A DNA stretch of 64,000 bases from Hysterangium stoloniferum (taxonomy: Eukaryota > Basidiomycota > Agaricomycetes > Hysterangiales > Hysterangiaceae): positions 1-64,000 of the forward strand of contig WHVD01000143.1 of the NCBI GenBank assembly GCA_015178975.1. The letters run 5' to 3'. Shown one piece after another: positions 23,036 to 33,207 of the stretch (the first letter of the stretch is position 1; each line of letters opens with the position of its first letter). The translations under genes were made by a program, and so were the position numbers. Below the pieces are notes generated by a model. That model worked only from the letters and a program-made list of their open reading frames with translations. It was not told where the DNA came from and did not search any database.

Positions 23036-23205
23036 TTGGGGAGCCCTGTCAGGCTGCAAGCGTTCCTTCGGCGTCTGGGAACGGGCAGGCATTAGGGCTA
23101 GACGGCTGGTGCCTAGTGTCCGCTTGGGCCACCCTCTCCGCGAGAAAAGTGGCCCGATCACTGGTGATATGGCCTATGTTTCAACAAAGATTTGAAAAAA
23201 AAAAA
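23036..23205 (+). ncRNA. Candidate structured RNA or SINE-like retroposon
   Basis: A GC-rich block with successive hairpins: AGCC/GGCT near 23042, CGTTCC/GGAACG around 23060-23085, AGGCA/TGCCT around 23087-23119, and GGGCCAC/GTGGCCC at 23127-23156 with a 16-base loop. It is followed by a run of 11 A at about 23198-23208. I do not recognise it as tRNA, 5S, U snRNA, SRP or RNase P RNA, and I see no clear A/B boxes. The A-tail suggests a retroposed copy. Confidence 0.35.
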
Positions 23206-23734
23206 CAACAAGCAGACTGGTTTGCATAGAGGGAATAAATGAGTAGCTTACTTATTTCGCTACCGTTCTGGTGTTTGGTGATCACAACAACGTCTTCTGG
23301 AATCTCTCTCATCTCCGATTCTCTTGAGCCCCGCCCCACATAATCACGGAAACCGATGAGCCTGAAAAAGGCGCTTGCTTTGGTTCACAGTCCCGAGTCA
23401 CTCTCCAAGCGGCATGATATGATTAATTTGTTATACATCGTTGAGGATGCATCACTTCCCCTGAATCTGTTTGTCATGATTTATCGCTTCGAAGGGTACT
23501 TCTGCATCGAAGCTCGATATATTTCGGTATGTAATCATAGATATGTCATGACCGAGCAGCTCTCACCGATAGTAACGCGGACTCGGACATCCCTCCCCTG
23601 AGTGTGAGTTTGAACTACTTGGTCATACATCTCCCTTTAACCAACCTCGCGTCCGCGTCCGCAGTTGTAGGTGTAGAGATTGAGGAGCTAGTAATGTTAA
23701 GCCTTGGTTGGAACCTTTACGGGTGCCAGCCGTT

Positions 23735-23779
23735 GTAGATATACATCAGTTGCTCAGCGAGCAACTGATGTATATCTAC
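23735..23779. repeat. Perfect 21-bp hairpin with 3-base loop
   Basis: Arms 23735-23755 and 23759-23779 are exact reverse complements around AGC. The sequence is single-copy in the window and lies in intergenic DNA about 0.8 kb upstream of the small secreted protein gene. Confidence 0.9.
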
Positions 23780-24485
23780 CTCGTAATGTTGACTATGTCC
23801 AGTAATTAGTATAGGTACTCTAACATATAACGGGATCACTTACCCCTTAATTGGACCCTCTATGGAAGGTGTCAGTCTATCAAACGGCGATCGATCTCCG
23901 GGATCAACTACTCCCTTTGTGTGATCCAGTATAATGCAACATTAGACTGCATAGTAGCAAAATTAATCATTAAAATTTTGAGACACCTCGTCAATAAAAT
24001 AATCTTACGTGCCAAGACCTCCCGTACGTCCCGGAGGCTCCCCGAACTGGGAGGAACTGCCTCATTACTAATGCTCTTGTATTCTCAGAAATACCCCCAT
24101 AAACTCGAGAAAACAACAAATAGCACTCAGAATACTATAATATGTGGCAGGTTACTAAGCTGGAAGTGCAAAAACCAGCAATTTTGTTACACATACGTCG
24201 CTTGAGGCTCAATATTTTCCGATATACGAATATATATATGTAATGTCCGAGTGGCTCCGGCTAATAACGCAGGCTCGGACACCCTACTTCAGACGCTCTT
24301 GTACATCTCGATTTTACCCATCCTTCATCCGCAGTAATCCGCGTAGCAGCGGGTTGGATCAAGCTTCCGGTCCTCTATCACGTCCTGAAGGCTCCCTAAA
24401 TGGGGGAAGTTCTTTACAGATAAAAAGGCGCAACCCCTTAATATATGCTTTAATATTTTGAAGACACTGCCACGTCCTCTTGCCC

Positions 24486-24491
24486 TATAAA
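24486..24491 (+). promoter_or_regulatory. TATA box of the small secreted protein gene
   Basis: TATAAA, 63 bases before the ATG at 24555, a usual spacing for a fungal core promoter with a short 5' UTR. Confidence 0.6.
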
Positions 24492-24554
24492 GCTAGAGAC
24501 CATACCGAAGAAAGTAAATTCAAAAGCAGCATCGAGACACTCCAATAATTTTCA

Positions 24555-24770
24555 ATGAAATTTCAACTCACTATTATCGCTTTCTTCGCAATCGTTGGGC
24601 TCGCCGCGGCACTCCCACAAGGGACATTCGACCCCGGGTGCTACTATGTCTGCGTTGGTACACTTCCCCCTTGCCCCACGCCCCGCCCCTTGTGTGCCTG
24701 CTGTAGTGAGTATTAATCAAAGTGGAACTAGTTTGAAAAGACGCTTATTATGTCTCATGTAGCGGACTAA
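24555..24770 (+). CDS. Small secreted cysteine-rich protein
   Basis: Reads MKFQLTIIAFFAIVGLAAAL, a clean signal peptide, then a ~32-residue mature peptide rich in Pro and Cys: CYYVC, LPPC, PLCACC, six cysteines in all. Unspliced, it stops at 24716 (53 residues). A consensus donor GTGAGT at 24706 and an acceptor at 24762 define a 57-bp intron, the usual size here; spliced, the protein ends CACCTD at 24770 (52 residues). A TATA box lies at 24486. It has no CaaX end, so it is not a mating pheromone. Role inferred only from form: a secreted effector-like or antimicrobial-type peptide, six cysteines allowing three disulphides. Single copy in this window. Confidence 0.65.
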
Positions 24771-26030
24771 GGCTCGGTTTGATGTGCTCTTTGTTTATAG
24801 TTTCACAATTCGTCACTGATTGGATCTCGAGTATGTAACAAGCTTTCATCTTATATATATATATATATTCTGAGCATTGAATTCGTAGCCATTTTATTTA
24901 ACAAAACAACACGACAATATGAAAAATATGAGAAAACCTTGGATCTAGAGTGTTGTTATAATCCCACATTTTTTAAAGCCACCACCTGTACCGAGTCATG
25001 ATAATTATGATATTACCATCGCTGTGAATATTATGATAACATCAAATTCAGGCATGAAGCAGTCCATCGGGGAAGGCTGACCAGTCATTGTGAACACTTG
25101 GTTTTTCTCTCCGCCTCATAAGTCAACTTCGGAGGGGCAGTGGACTGATAGACGTCAATTTCATCATTTTCCGAATGGGGCTCAAGAGAGCCGACATAAA
25201 ACGGTTATTGATGAGTGATCTTACTGGCACGAGGGCTGCTCTGATTAATCGGATTATACCCTAGCTGGATTGATTGCGACCGCGTACTGGAGCAGCTTGT
25301 GACCAGTGCACTGTGCGTTGGGGATGTTGTTACAAGCATTTAGTCTTCGATATAGGATCAGTTTGTCATGCTCTTCATGATAAGAACCTTCGTAGCTCAC
25401 CTTGAACTAAACATGCGGCAGTTGCATTAGACAAACTGGGGTGATAGCTGTACTAGCGCTGAACCCGCACACCAAGATGTACAGGTTGAAAGAGTATTCA
25501 ATTCTGAAAGCCCCATTATTCTAGTTTAAACTCGATAGGTCGGGTTCCGCCTCCGGGACTGTTGGCGACCTCGCATCTTTGGTTATTGGAACCCTACAAC
25601 CATAGGTAGGAAATAGGCGGGCTTTCCAATAACCCAACGTAGGGGGCTTCCCCAAAGATCTCCACAACGGCAACTACATAAGGCATATTGTCGTCCGTGA
25701 CTATATAAGAGTTCGATGACAAGCGGCCATTTCACCAGGTCTTTCATTTTGGGATTAAAAGTATTGTAACAATCATACTCAGGTTATGTTCTAAGCAGTC
25801 CAGTGTAGACAGCGAATCGACTTGGATCCTAGAGAAGGCGCTCCAAGTCGGAACAATGGGTACCTCAGTTAATGTTGCTGTATGTTGTCTGGAGCCATAG
25901 TATTTGCTGTTAGTTCAGATCAGACACCAGTTTTATAAGTGCAGATTGTCATAATGTGGGCCATATATAGGAGCTCAATAGCAATTTATAAATTGCCCAT
26001 CTGCACTAGGTACTTCGTTTTTAGACAAAA
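24771..26030. other. Intergenic stretch, no gene seen
   Basis: AT-rich with a TA microsatellite at about 24856-24869. An 11-bp inverted repeat (25581-25591, 25624-25634) and a TATATAAG at about 25703 are the only small signals; no start codon follows that box in a convincing frame. Confidence 0.5.
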
Positions 26031-26162
26031 GCATCACCCTGTCAAGACAGGCCAATAGTAAGCGCTTTCATTGGTAAAAGCGACGCAGTATGCAAAGGAA
26101 TCTGGAGGTCTTTCACTACTGTTGAACGGTTTGAGTCTCCAACAGGTGACGGGATCTAAAAT

Positions 26163-26340
26163 ACTAACAAGACATGTTTGCTACAGAAGGATTCCAAATG
26201 TTGCCAGATAATGTGATGAGGATGTATGTCCCTTTCGAGATCCCATGGAGGGTGATGCCATTCTTGAAGTGTTTGGGGAAGTGGAAGGTAGAGTTGAAAT
26301 TATCACGAAAATAGCATGTGCCAGTGAGGGGAAGAACATG
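26163..26340 (-). pseudogene. Unknown gene 3' remnant in segment A
   Basis: Minus-strand reading from about 26340 gives a plausible peptide (TGTCYFRDNFNSTF, GITLHGISKGTY, ITLSGNIWNP) ending at a stop near 26167. The second copy at 58740-58920 has similar sequence with frame damage. I do not recognise the protein. Confidence 0.3.
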
Positions 26341-26691
26341 TTCAACGGCCGTAGAACATGCGATGCTGCGAGTGTAGCGTATTGCTCACATTTCAAAATC
26401 CTCGCATCTTTGTGAAAAAATTTGAACAATATGAGGAAGTACTAATCATACTGTAAATCGTATTAAAAGCGGTTGGTGGTGGTAACAGTAATTCAGTGAA
26501 GCAGAATTGACGTCACGGTGAACAGTCAACAAAAGGGAACTGGGAACGAGTGGATGTATGACGAATGCAAAGCGAGAACGAGTGATTGGCCCACAATGAG
26601 AAGAAGACCGAAAGAGAAAGATAATATAGGATAAAGGGTCGATGACGCCTAAGAAAAAACGAAGGGAATTGAAAAGAAAACTTAATTCCGA

Positions 26692-27141
26692 GTGATGATT
26701 CACAATCTTTTACTCCTCGCAATCACAACCCTAAACACCCTCCTCGCATCGCCCTTTCCCAACTTCGCACTCAAGCCCCAGGGACTCGTGACAGCCGTTG
26801 CCACTAATTCTTGGCCGCATCCTCCCAAGAGATACTTGAGGCCTTCATTTGTCCCCTTCTCCTTCAACGACAATGGTGGTTACCCATTTGGGATGCATAT
26901 GAGACCCCCGGAGTTGGAAATTGGCGTGCCGGGAAGGATTTGGAAGCGGCAGCGGTGGGTCCAGAGGAGTAAAATGTTGGTTGGAGCCTTGGAAGCTGAG
27001 GTAGAAGTTGTTAGTCATCATCATAGGATTTGCGGCAAGGGAAGAAGAGACATAGGTTTCAGTTATCACTTTATCCTAAAACAAGTGTACATTCTCTGCG
27101 ATGTCTGCACACCCCGCACCCCAGGACTGATGCCCAGCTGA
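26692..27141 (+). CDS. Hypothetical protein with signal peptide, segment A
   Basis: 149 residues starting MMIHNLLLLAITTLNTLLAS, a typical signal peptide, followed by a Pro/Phe-rich stretch (KPQGLVTAVATN, PFSFNDNGGYPFG). The second copy (59290-59800) lacks this start codon and differs in frame further on, so it is a pseudogene there. The last third may belong to another frame: a TPHPRTD...MYVAWE tail is conserved between copies at 27110-27224 and 59690-59801. A secreted protein remnant is possible; function unknown. Confidence 0.35.
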   Translation: MMIHNLLLLAITTLNTLLASPFPNFALKPQGLVTAVATNSWPHPPKRYLRPSFVPFSFNDNGGYPFGMHMRPPELEIGVPGRIWKRQRWVQRSKMLVGALEAEVEVVSHHHRICGKGRRDIGFSYHFILKQVYILCDVCTPRTPGLMPS

Positions 27142-27600
27142 CAGAGTTGATATGTATTCGAGCGGATTATGTGGAAGTAGGATGGAGGGAACGAGAACGA
27201 ATGTATGTAGCGTGGGAGAAGTAATCAGCATCGTAGCCCAATGATACGAAATAATGAGAGTAAGAAAGAGAAAGACAACTCACAACTCACAAAGCCATCC
27301 CAATCCAATCCCTCCGCATTCCCCTTCCGGTGAGAAACCTGTGGGTAGAGGATTAGAGCCAGGTAGATGGACACAAAGAACCCTCGATACACAACACAAT
27401 CTCACATCACGTATTCTCAGATTCCTACGGGAATCACAGTGACGACCATTATTGCTACCACACGCACCCCAACCTCCCCCTCCTTATTATCCCTACTCCG
27501 TCTCTCTCCAAGCTTCTTCCCCTCCCTCTCCGTCAAGACACCCGCACCCGTTTGCCTGTAACCCCGCTTCCATTCATGCACCATTTCCTGCTAACATTAC

Positions 27601-27788
27601 TGAAGATGAACGAGTGTAAAATGTGTTACTATTTGTTACGCTAATTCTCGTATATATATATTGTACAGGTGGATAGAGTTTATCCACCTAAGTGGATCGA
27701 TACATCATAAGCCACATCATAATATGGATCACCTATTGCATCATATACACGGCTCCACTCGCTCCAGTTCAACGCTCGTATCTCAATA
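27601..27788 (-). repeat. 3' LTR of copia 3
   Basis: 188 bp; on the minus strand it starts TATTGAGATACGAGC and ends CATCTTCA. Matches the other LTR except for three transitions, all at CpG/TpG sites. Confidence 0.94.
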
Positions 27789-28289
27789 CTCCTCCTCGAG
27801 TGTTGAAGTTCCAATACCTAGTCGGCGCATATGATAAGAATGAGTTGACGGTGGTAGCGATTTCATCAAAATATCCGCAATCATTTCCTTCGTGTGTCGA
27901 TAGATAAGTTGTATCGTTCCGTTCTCGATTAAATGCCGAATAAAGTGATATTTGACTTCAATGTGTTTCATTTGTCGTAGAGCATGCTGATTATGAGTGA
28001 ACGCAATTGTTCCTTGATTATCCTCGAAAATCATTGTTGGTTCTTCATAAATGATATTCAACTCTTCCAAAAAATGTCGCGTCCATATAACTTCGTGTGC
28101 TGCCTTGGATAATGCGTTGTATTCAGCTTCCATCAAAGACAGGGCTACTGTCGACTGTTTTCTTGAAGACCAAGATACGGCCCCTGATCCTAAAAATACA
28201 ACATATCCTCCAGTCGACTTTCTGTCCTCTGTATCACCAGCGAAATCCGCATCCGAGTACGTATGTAAACAAAGCGCTCCTCCTCCCAA
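27783..28289 (-). CDS. RNase H region of copia 3
   Basis: Carries the copia RNase H signatures (TYSDADFAGD, SSRKQSTVALS, the HALRQMKHIEVKYHFIR tail) and ends a few bases inside the LTR boundary. Part of a broken element. Confidence 0.88.
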   Translation of the reverse strand: MGGGALCLHTYSDADFAGDTEDRKSTGGYVVFLGSGAVSWSSRKQSTVALSLMEAEYNALSKAAHEVIWTRHFLEELNIIYEEPTMIFEDNQGTIAFTHNQHALRQMKHIEVKYHFIRHLIENGTIQLIYRHTKEMIADILMKSLPPSTHSYHMRRLGIGTSTLEEEY

Positions 28290-28422
28290 ATGAAGGTCGC
28301 AATCTCGAGTGGTGTATAAGTATTGGAGAACTCATTTCGCTAAGTTCCAATGTGCTCTTGCTGGGTTTGTTGAATATTGTGATAATTTGTTCACAGAATA
28401 TGCAATATCAGGACATGATACC

Positions 28423-28639
28423 TGTTGAATAACACCATCGAAATCCACCCAGCATAAATCGACCGACCCAAGACTTAATCGTCGGACAGGGGTAACCGGT
28501 ATCACCAACATACCTATATTGGTACCTGATGATATATGCGACAACATATATAAGCTGGAGAATGAAAGTGGTATCACCTCAGTCCGTTGTATGATACACG
28601 AGACTGAGTTATATTGTTATTAGGGTTACTTTTCCAACA
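28423..28639. repeat. 217-bp solo LTR nested in copia 3
   Basis: Starts TGTTGAATAAC, ends TTTTCCAACA, and is flanked by a perfect 5-bp duplication ATACC (28418-28422, 28640-28644). It interrupts the copia 3 coding region. One end (ACGAGACTGAGTTATA and following) resembles 6282-6324 at the tail of copia 1, so it probably comes from a copia-type family related to that element. Confidence 0.9.
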
Positions 28640-29318
28640 ATACCGTGGCAGCAAACATTAAACTTCCTATGATTTCGCGATACGGGAGTTTCACCATTTC
28701 CTCATGTTCTTCTTCTGTTTCCAGACGTGTAATGGATTGAAAATTGACTCCTAGTGCGATAGGGGACCAAACTGGTCTTGAATTCTGTACGTTGAATTTC
28801 TTTGCAATGTTTTCGATATATTCCTTTTGCGATATGAATACTGACTTTGAATCAGTGTTTCGACAAATACTCATTCCCAAAATCCAGTGTGCATCTCCCT
28901 CGCTTGAAATTCCAAATCGTTCGCTAACTGCCTTTTCAAGATCTAGAAGACGCTTTTCATCACCCACGGCTGTCGCATCATCCACCCAAAAAGCGACCAC
29001 AGCCCAACTTCCATCGTCCCACGTTTTGAAGAATGTAGCGCTGTCGAAGTCGGAACAGAACCAGGTGAGTTCCTTAACCATAAAATCGTATAATGTCTTT
29101 CTCCACTCATTGCCTCCTTGTTTCGTGCCATACAGAGCCTTTAATAATGGTAATAGTAGGTGTTCCTTTCCAGGTTCTTCAAACTCTTCCGGTTGCCGAA
29201 CCCAAACCTTCTCCTTCATTGTCCCATGTAAGTACACCGATTTAACATTGAATTGACGAATGGCTGAATTCGTTATTCCTCCCAATGCCAGTAAAATTCG
29301 AAATGTTTCCCATTTCAT
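28626..29318 (-). CDS. Reverse transcriptase region of copia 3
   Basis: Copia RT signatures in order: NVKSVYLHGTM, LYGTKQGGNEWRKTL, a WVDD-type palm motif, and the region leading to IGSLMFAAT. The coding region is then interrupted by the nested 217-bp LTR. Part of a broken element. Confidence 0.88.
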   Translation of the reverse strand: MKWETFRILLALGGITNSAIRQFNVKSVYLHGTMKEKVWVRQPEEFEEPGKEHLLLPLLKALYGTKQGGNEWRKTLYDFMVKELTWFCSDFDSATFFKTWDDGSWAVVAFWVDDATAVGDEKRLLDLEKAVSERFGISSEGDAHWILGMSICRNTDSKSVFISQKEYIENIAKKFNVQNSRPVWSPIALGVNFQSITRLETEEEHEEMVKLPYREIIGSLMFAATVLLEK

Positions 29319-29390
29319 AACAGGTGCGTACGTCTCGTTGAAATGTAGACTGGGAATCTGACTGAACCCCTTGACAACAATCCGAACTTT

Positions 29391-30620
29391 TCATTTCACC
29401 AGCTTGCCATTCTTGTACGTTCTGCGACATACAGTTCCCATTTTCAAAATTCGCGTTCCAGGCGGCAGTTCTTCGGGTGGTCCGAACACATCGTGATCCA
29501 ACATATTCTGCCATTCTGCTTGTCGCACGTTCTCCCAGGCGGCTCCTTCTTCTCCTGGCATGTTAAGTGCCTCTTGGATTGTCGGATTATCTCCTATTGC
29601 GGAATACATGATGAGTCCGTTATCGTGCCCAGAGTCGTCCTTATTTGCTAATATTGTACTTCCAGCTATTTCTCTTGTATGTCCGGATCGTGACATTCTA
29701 CACAGGATATCAGGTACATTTGAAACTAGCTGTGACTGGTCTGATGATTTGCTGATTTCTTTTCCTTTTTCATCAGTGGGTCTTGGACGTGGAGGAATCC
29801 GTATCATGAGCCTAGGCTGCAGCTCATTTGGCATCACCTTTAGTTGAGGTTCATTATTTTCCTTCGTATCTGCAACATTCCTAAATTGCCCTTCATCTCC
29901 ATACAGGACCGGTGACGGCAATGTCATTGCATTTTCGTGGAATATTGCATCTCGTACCTTTTCGATACGTCTAGACCCAGGATACCATACCAAGTAACTG
30001 GGGGAGTATGGTTCATATCCAACCATGTAGCCCATTCTAGAACGTGAGTCCAATTTCTGCTGTTTTTGTCTAGGGACAGCGACGCTAACTGGACTGCCAA
30101 AAATACACAAATGGGATAGATCCGGCTTCTTTCCAGTAACTTGTTCGATTGGCATGTGTCCATTGTTTGATCAAGTCAGACTTCGGTTTTTCAGGTACGC
30201 CATCGTCTTGATAGCTTTTGACCAAAGGAATGTGGGCAGTTTCGATGAATACAACATTGATCGACCCCCCTCTGAAGTTGTGCATATGCCCCTTTCTGCA
30301 ATTCCATTTTGCTGAGGCGTGTAGGGAACTGATGTGAGCAGTGATATTCCCTTGGACGATAAATATTTCTTGATTTCCAGATTGATGAATTTGGTTCCAT
30401 TGTCTGCCATTACGCCTTGGACTTTCGCATCAAACTGTGTTTCAAGTTTCTGTATGTATTCTCGTATCTTCTGGATGGCCTCTGATTTGATTGCTAACAT
30501 GTCAATCCATACAGCGCATGAGTAATCGTCAATGATTATTATAAAGTATCTTTTCTTATCAAAGCTTATTGTCTCCATCGGTTCGGCCAAATCCATGTGA
30601 AGGAGTTCTCCGAGTCGCAT
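29391..30620 (-). mobile_element. Integrase region of copia 3
   Basis: Two minus-strand frames. The first (30620-30171) has the rve core (FIIIIDDYSCAVWID, VMADNGTKF, TPQQNGIAERG); the second (30155-29391) starts with the copia integrase tail (EQVTGKKPDLSHLCIFG) and the linker to RT. Part of a broken element. Confidence 0.88.
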
Positions 30621-30959
30621 TGCTCAAGTTCGGCCAGTCTTAAATGGGGTTTGATGCTGCTTTCTTTTGATGCAAGCAATACAGTCAGTTTTGAATTCTT
30701 CATAATCGTCAATTTCTATTCCAGATGCAAAATGCTGTGCCAGATTTCAGATGGCAGCTGTGTGTAGATGTCCCAATCGCTGATGCCATAACATCAAGTT
30801 GCTTGGCAATTTCATGGAATACGCTACCAGTATGTTGTCCAAGTTTTCTTGTAATTCACCTTCTGATAAATTCGTATATCGACATATTGATGACGAGGCT
30901 GGAATCGTCATGAATTGGAACGGGTACACATTCCCTCTTTTGATGGCTTCACATAAGGT

Positions 30960-32228
30960 TCATCCATTCGAGTCGATAATTTTTGAACCATTTATGTTAA
31001 GATCGACTTGATAGCCATCCTTAAAGAGCTGTGCAGGATTCAGTAATTGTACCTTGGCTTTGGGTGTCCATTCGACATTTGGAATTTTGCCTATGAATTC
31101 TGGCCCAAAACTCGACACGTTCAATTTCAATGTTCCGACACCTTTGGTGTAAATGTAACCACCATTCACCGTCTGAATCTTCTTTGGCACATTATATGCC
31201 ATAAAATCATGTAAGTCCTGGATATTTGGCATATAATGTCCTGACGATGCAGAATCCAGGAAATATTTATGTTGGGTCGTATCCTTACCCATGAAAAATA
31301 CGGAATCCACTGCTGTAAACATTCCTCGGCTCGAAACTAAGGTTGATGAGTTATCAGGTGCGTTAGCCGGCCCTTTGTCCTGCTTTGATTGCTGAAGATT
31401 CTTCTTTTTCCTTTTCGGACAGTTTCGCGCCCAATGGGATAAATCTCCACACTCATAGCATCCTTGGGAACTTCTGTTATTTGGCCTACCTCGTCCCAAG
31501 TTCCCACGTCCACACTGGGATCGTCCACGGAACCTGATTGGATCACCTTGAGTGCGAAATGCAGAACCGTCTGCAAACCCGGAGCGTATTTCTTTTCGTA
31601 TTTCGATTTGCCAAAGCTTGTTGACAATTTCTTCGACAGTATCCTTGTCGTAGTCGATCGTTGTCAACATGATATTGAAATCTTCTGGAAGTGTGCTCAT
31701 AAAAAGGCTAAGGTAATCAGGGTCCGCAATTGTGTGTCCTGCTTTTAACAACTTGATTCGGATAGAATCCATTTGGGCTTTATACTCGATTATTCCAGTT
31801 CCATTGTACCTTATACGTACGAGTTCAGAGAGTAACATTGCCCGGCTGTTAGCAAGATGTGTTCCGTAAGTATTTTTTAGCTTATTCCAAGCATCGATGT
31901 AATTATCATTGGTCATAATAGCTACCCTTGGTTTGTCTTCTACACGCAACATTATTTCACTATACGCCCTCTTCTTTGGAAGCACCCAGGCTTCTTTGAT
32001 GTCCAATTCATCTTTCATCGGGGTGTCCAATTTAGCGCGTGGGGGATCTGCCAATTCTCTGATTACAACTTTCCACTGATTCAAGGATTCGAGTACTGTC
32101 TTCATACTTGCACTCCATGTAAAATAGTTGTCTTTGCGCAACTTCGGAAAGACTTGATATGCACTTCCTGTACTCGATTCGTAGTCCTTGATCTTCTCCA
32201 AGGTAGACATGATAATAATCCTAGGCAA
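30960..32228 (-). CDS. Gag-protease region of copia 3
   Basis: A 422-residue frame: copia gag N-terminus (LRKDNYFTWSASMKTVL), a UBN2-like middle, a zinc knuckle (CYECGDLSHWARNCP) at about residues 260-275, then a protease-like DSASSGHYMPN segment. Part of a broken element. Confidence 0.88.
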   Translation of the reverse strand: MPRIIIMSTLEKIKDYESSTGSAYQVFPKLRKDNYFTWSASMKTVLESLNQWKVVIRELADPPRAKLDTPMKDELDIKEAWVLPKKRAYSEIMLRVEDKPRVAIMTNDNYIDAWNKLKNTYGTHLANSRAMLLSELVRIRYNGTGIIEYKAQMDSIRIKLLKAGHTIADPDYLSLFMSTLPEDFNIMLTTIDYDKDTVEEIVNKLWQIEIRKEIRSGFADGSAFRTQGDPIRFRGRSQCGRGNLGRGRPNNRSSQGCYECGDLSHWARNCPKRKKKNLQQSKQDKGPANAPDNSSTLVSSRGMFTAVDSVFFMGKDTTQHKYFLDSASSGHYMPNIQDLHDFMAYNVPKKIQTVNGGYIYTKGVGTLKLNVSSFGPEFIGKIPNVEWTPKAKVQLLNPAQLFKDGYQVDLNINGSKIIDSNG

Positions 32229-32271
32229 TTCGAAGTTCTTTTACTGATAAGAAGGGCCGGGGTCCATAACC

Positions 32272-32459
32272 TGAAGATGAACGAGTGTAAAATGTGTTAC
32301 TATTCGTTACGCTAATTCTCGTATATATATATTGTACAGGTGGATAGAGTTTATCCACCTAAGTGGATTGATACATCATAAGCCACATCATAATATGGAT
32401 CACCTATTGCATCATATACATGGCTCCACTCGCTCCAGTTCAACGCTCGTATCTCAATA
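32272..32459 (-). repeat. 5' LTR of copia 3
   Basis: 188 bp; begins directly beside the target duplication and precedes the gag frame on the minus strand. Confidence 0.94.
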
Positions 32460-33207
32460 ATTACCCGTTTTCTGTTTTTGTGTCTGTTCTTGCCAGTCAC
32501 TCGGTAAGGGGCAAGGCGACGCAAGCTTGTCAACATCATCCCGCCTTTCTCCGTCTCTACATTCGTTCCCTGCGTTAACGCCACTAGTGTTAGTGCCGAT
32601 GCTTTCCTTCCGTTCCATTTTTATCTCTTTGACAGAGGCTTTTCCTTCTTTCCAAACCAAGGACAGCATCCATGACACCTACACTACTACCCATCAACAA
32701 ACCTTCCCCTCTCATCACATTAACTCGCCTGCCTTTCCTTGCCTCACCCTCTTAAGACAATTAAATACCACATGTACATAGTTAGTTTTGCTTTGAAACG
32801 AAATTCAGCCTAATGACGTACTCTCGGCGGTTAAACGGCACTGAGAGACTCGTTAGACTAAAAACTACAGGTATATACTAATACATTCGGGAGAGACCTA
32901 ATTCGGATAGAAAACTCCCCCGAATTACATTTTGAAGACATAATTATACCTTGAGCTTCCCCAGGGTGACAGTATGCGAAGAACAAGCAACACGAGATTT
33001 TTTAAACTACCATCGAGATGGTATTTCCGGGTGAGACGGCTTCATATGTATTGCACTCCCTTTATGTACTCCCTTTACCGCACCTTCACTCCAATATATC
33101 TATCTTCCTTACAATACATGTAACACATATCATTCCAGCGACACGACACAATAGTAATAATAATAATAATAACGCAATAACCAAACAAGAAGACCTAGCA
33201 ATGATTG

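Larger units (their letters stand above)
26035..27600. repeat. Segment A, copy 1
   Basis: Closely similar to 58615-60100. Begins GTCAAG(A/G)C(A/G)GGCCAATAG and runs to the copia 3 target site. In the second copy segment A continues directly into module B, which shows that A and B were contiguous before copia 3 arrived in copy 1. Confidence 0.85.
27601..32459 (-). mobile_element. Ty1/copia retrotransposon with both LTRs (copia 3)
   Basis: Two 188-bp LTRs (27601-27788, 32272-32459) and a perfect 5-bp target duplication ATTAC (27596-27600, 32460-32464). On the minus strand: gag with zinc knuckle (32228-30960), integrase (30620-29391), reverse transcriptase (29318-28626), RNase H (28289-27783). 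A separate 217-bp solo LTR is nested at 28423-28639. Both ends are present but the element is broken, with around five breaks. The LTRs differ at only 3 of 188 positions, so it is the youngest LTR element with two ends here. It separates segment A1 from module B1. Confidence 0.95.

Noticed and set aside
23268-23300. U1 snRNA-like string near GGTGATCACAAC
   Set aside because: No ACTTACCTGG 5' end at the right distance and no Sm site pattern.
24555-24770. Mating pheromone precursor
   Set aside because: There is a clear secretory signal peptide and no C-terminal CaaX motif.
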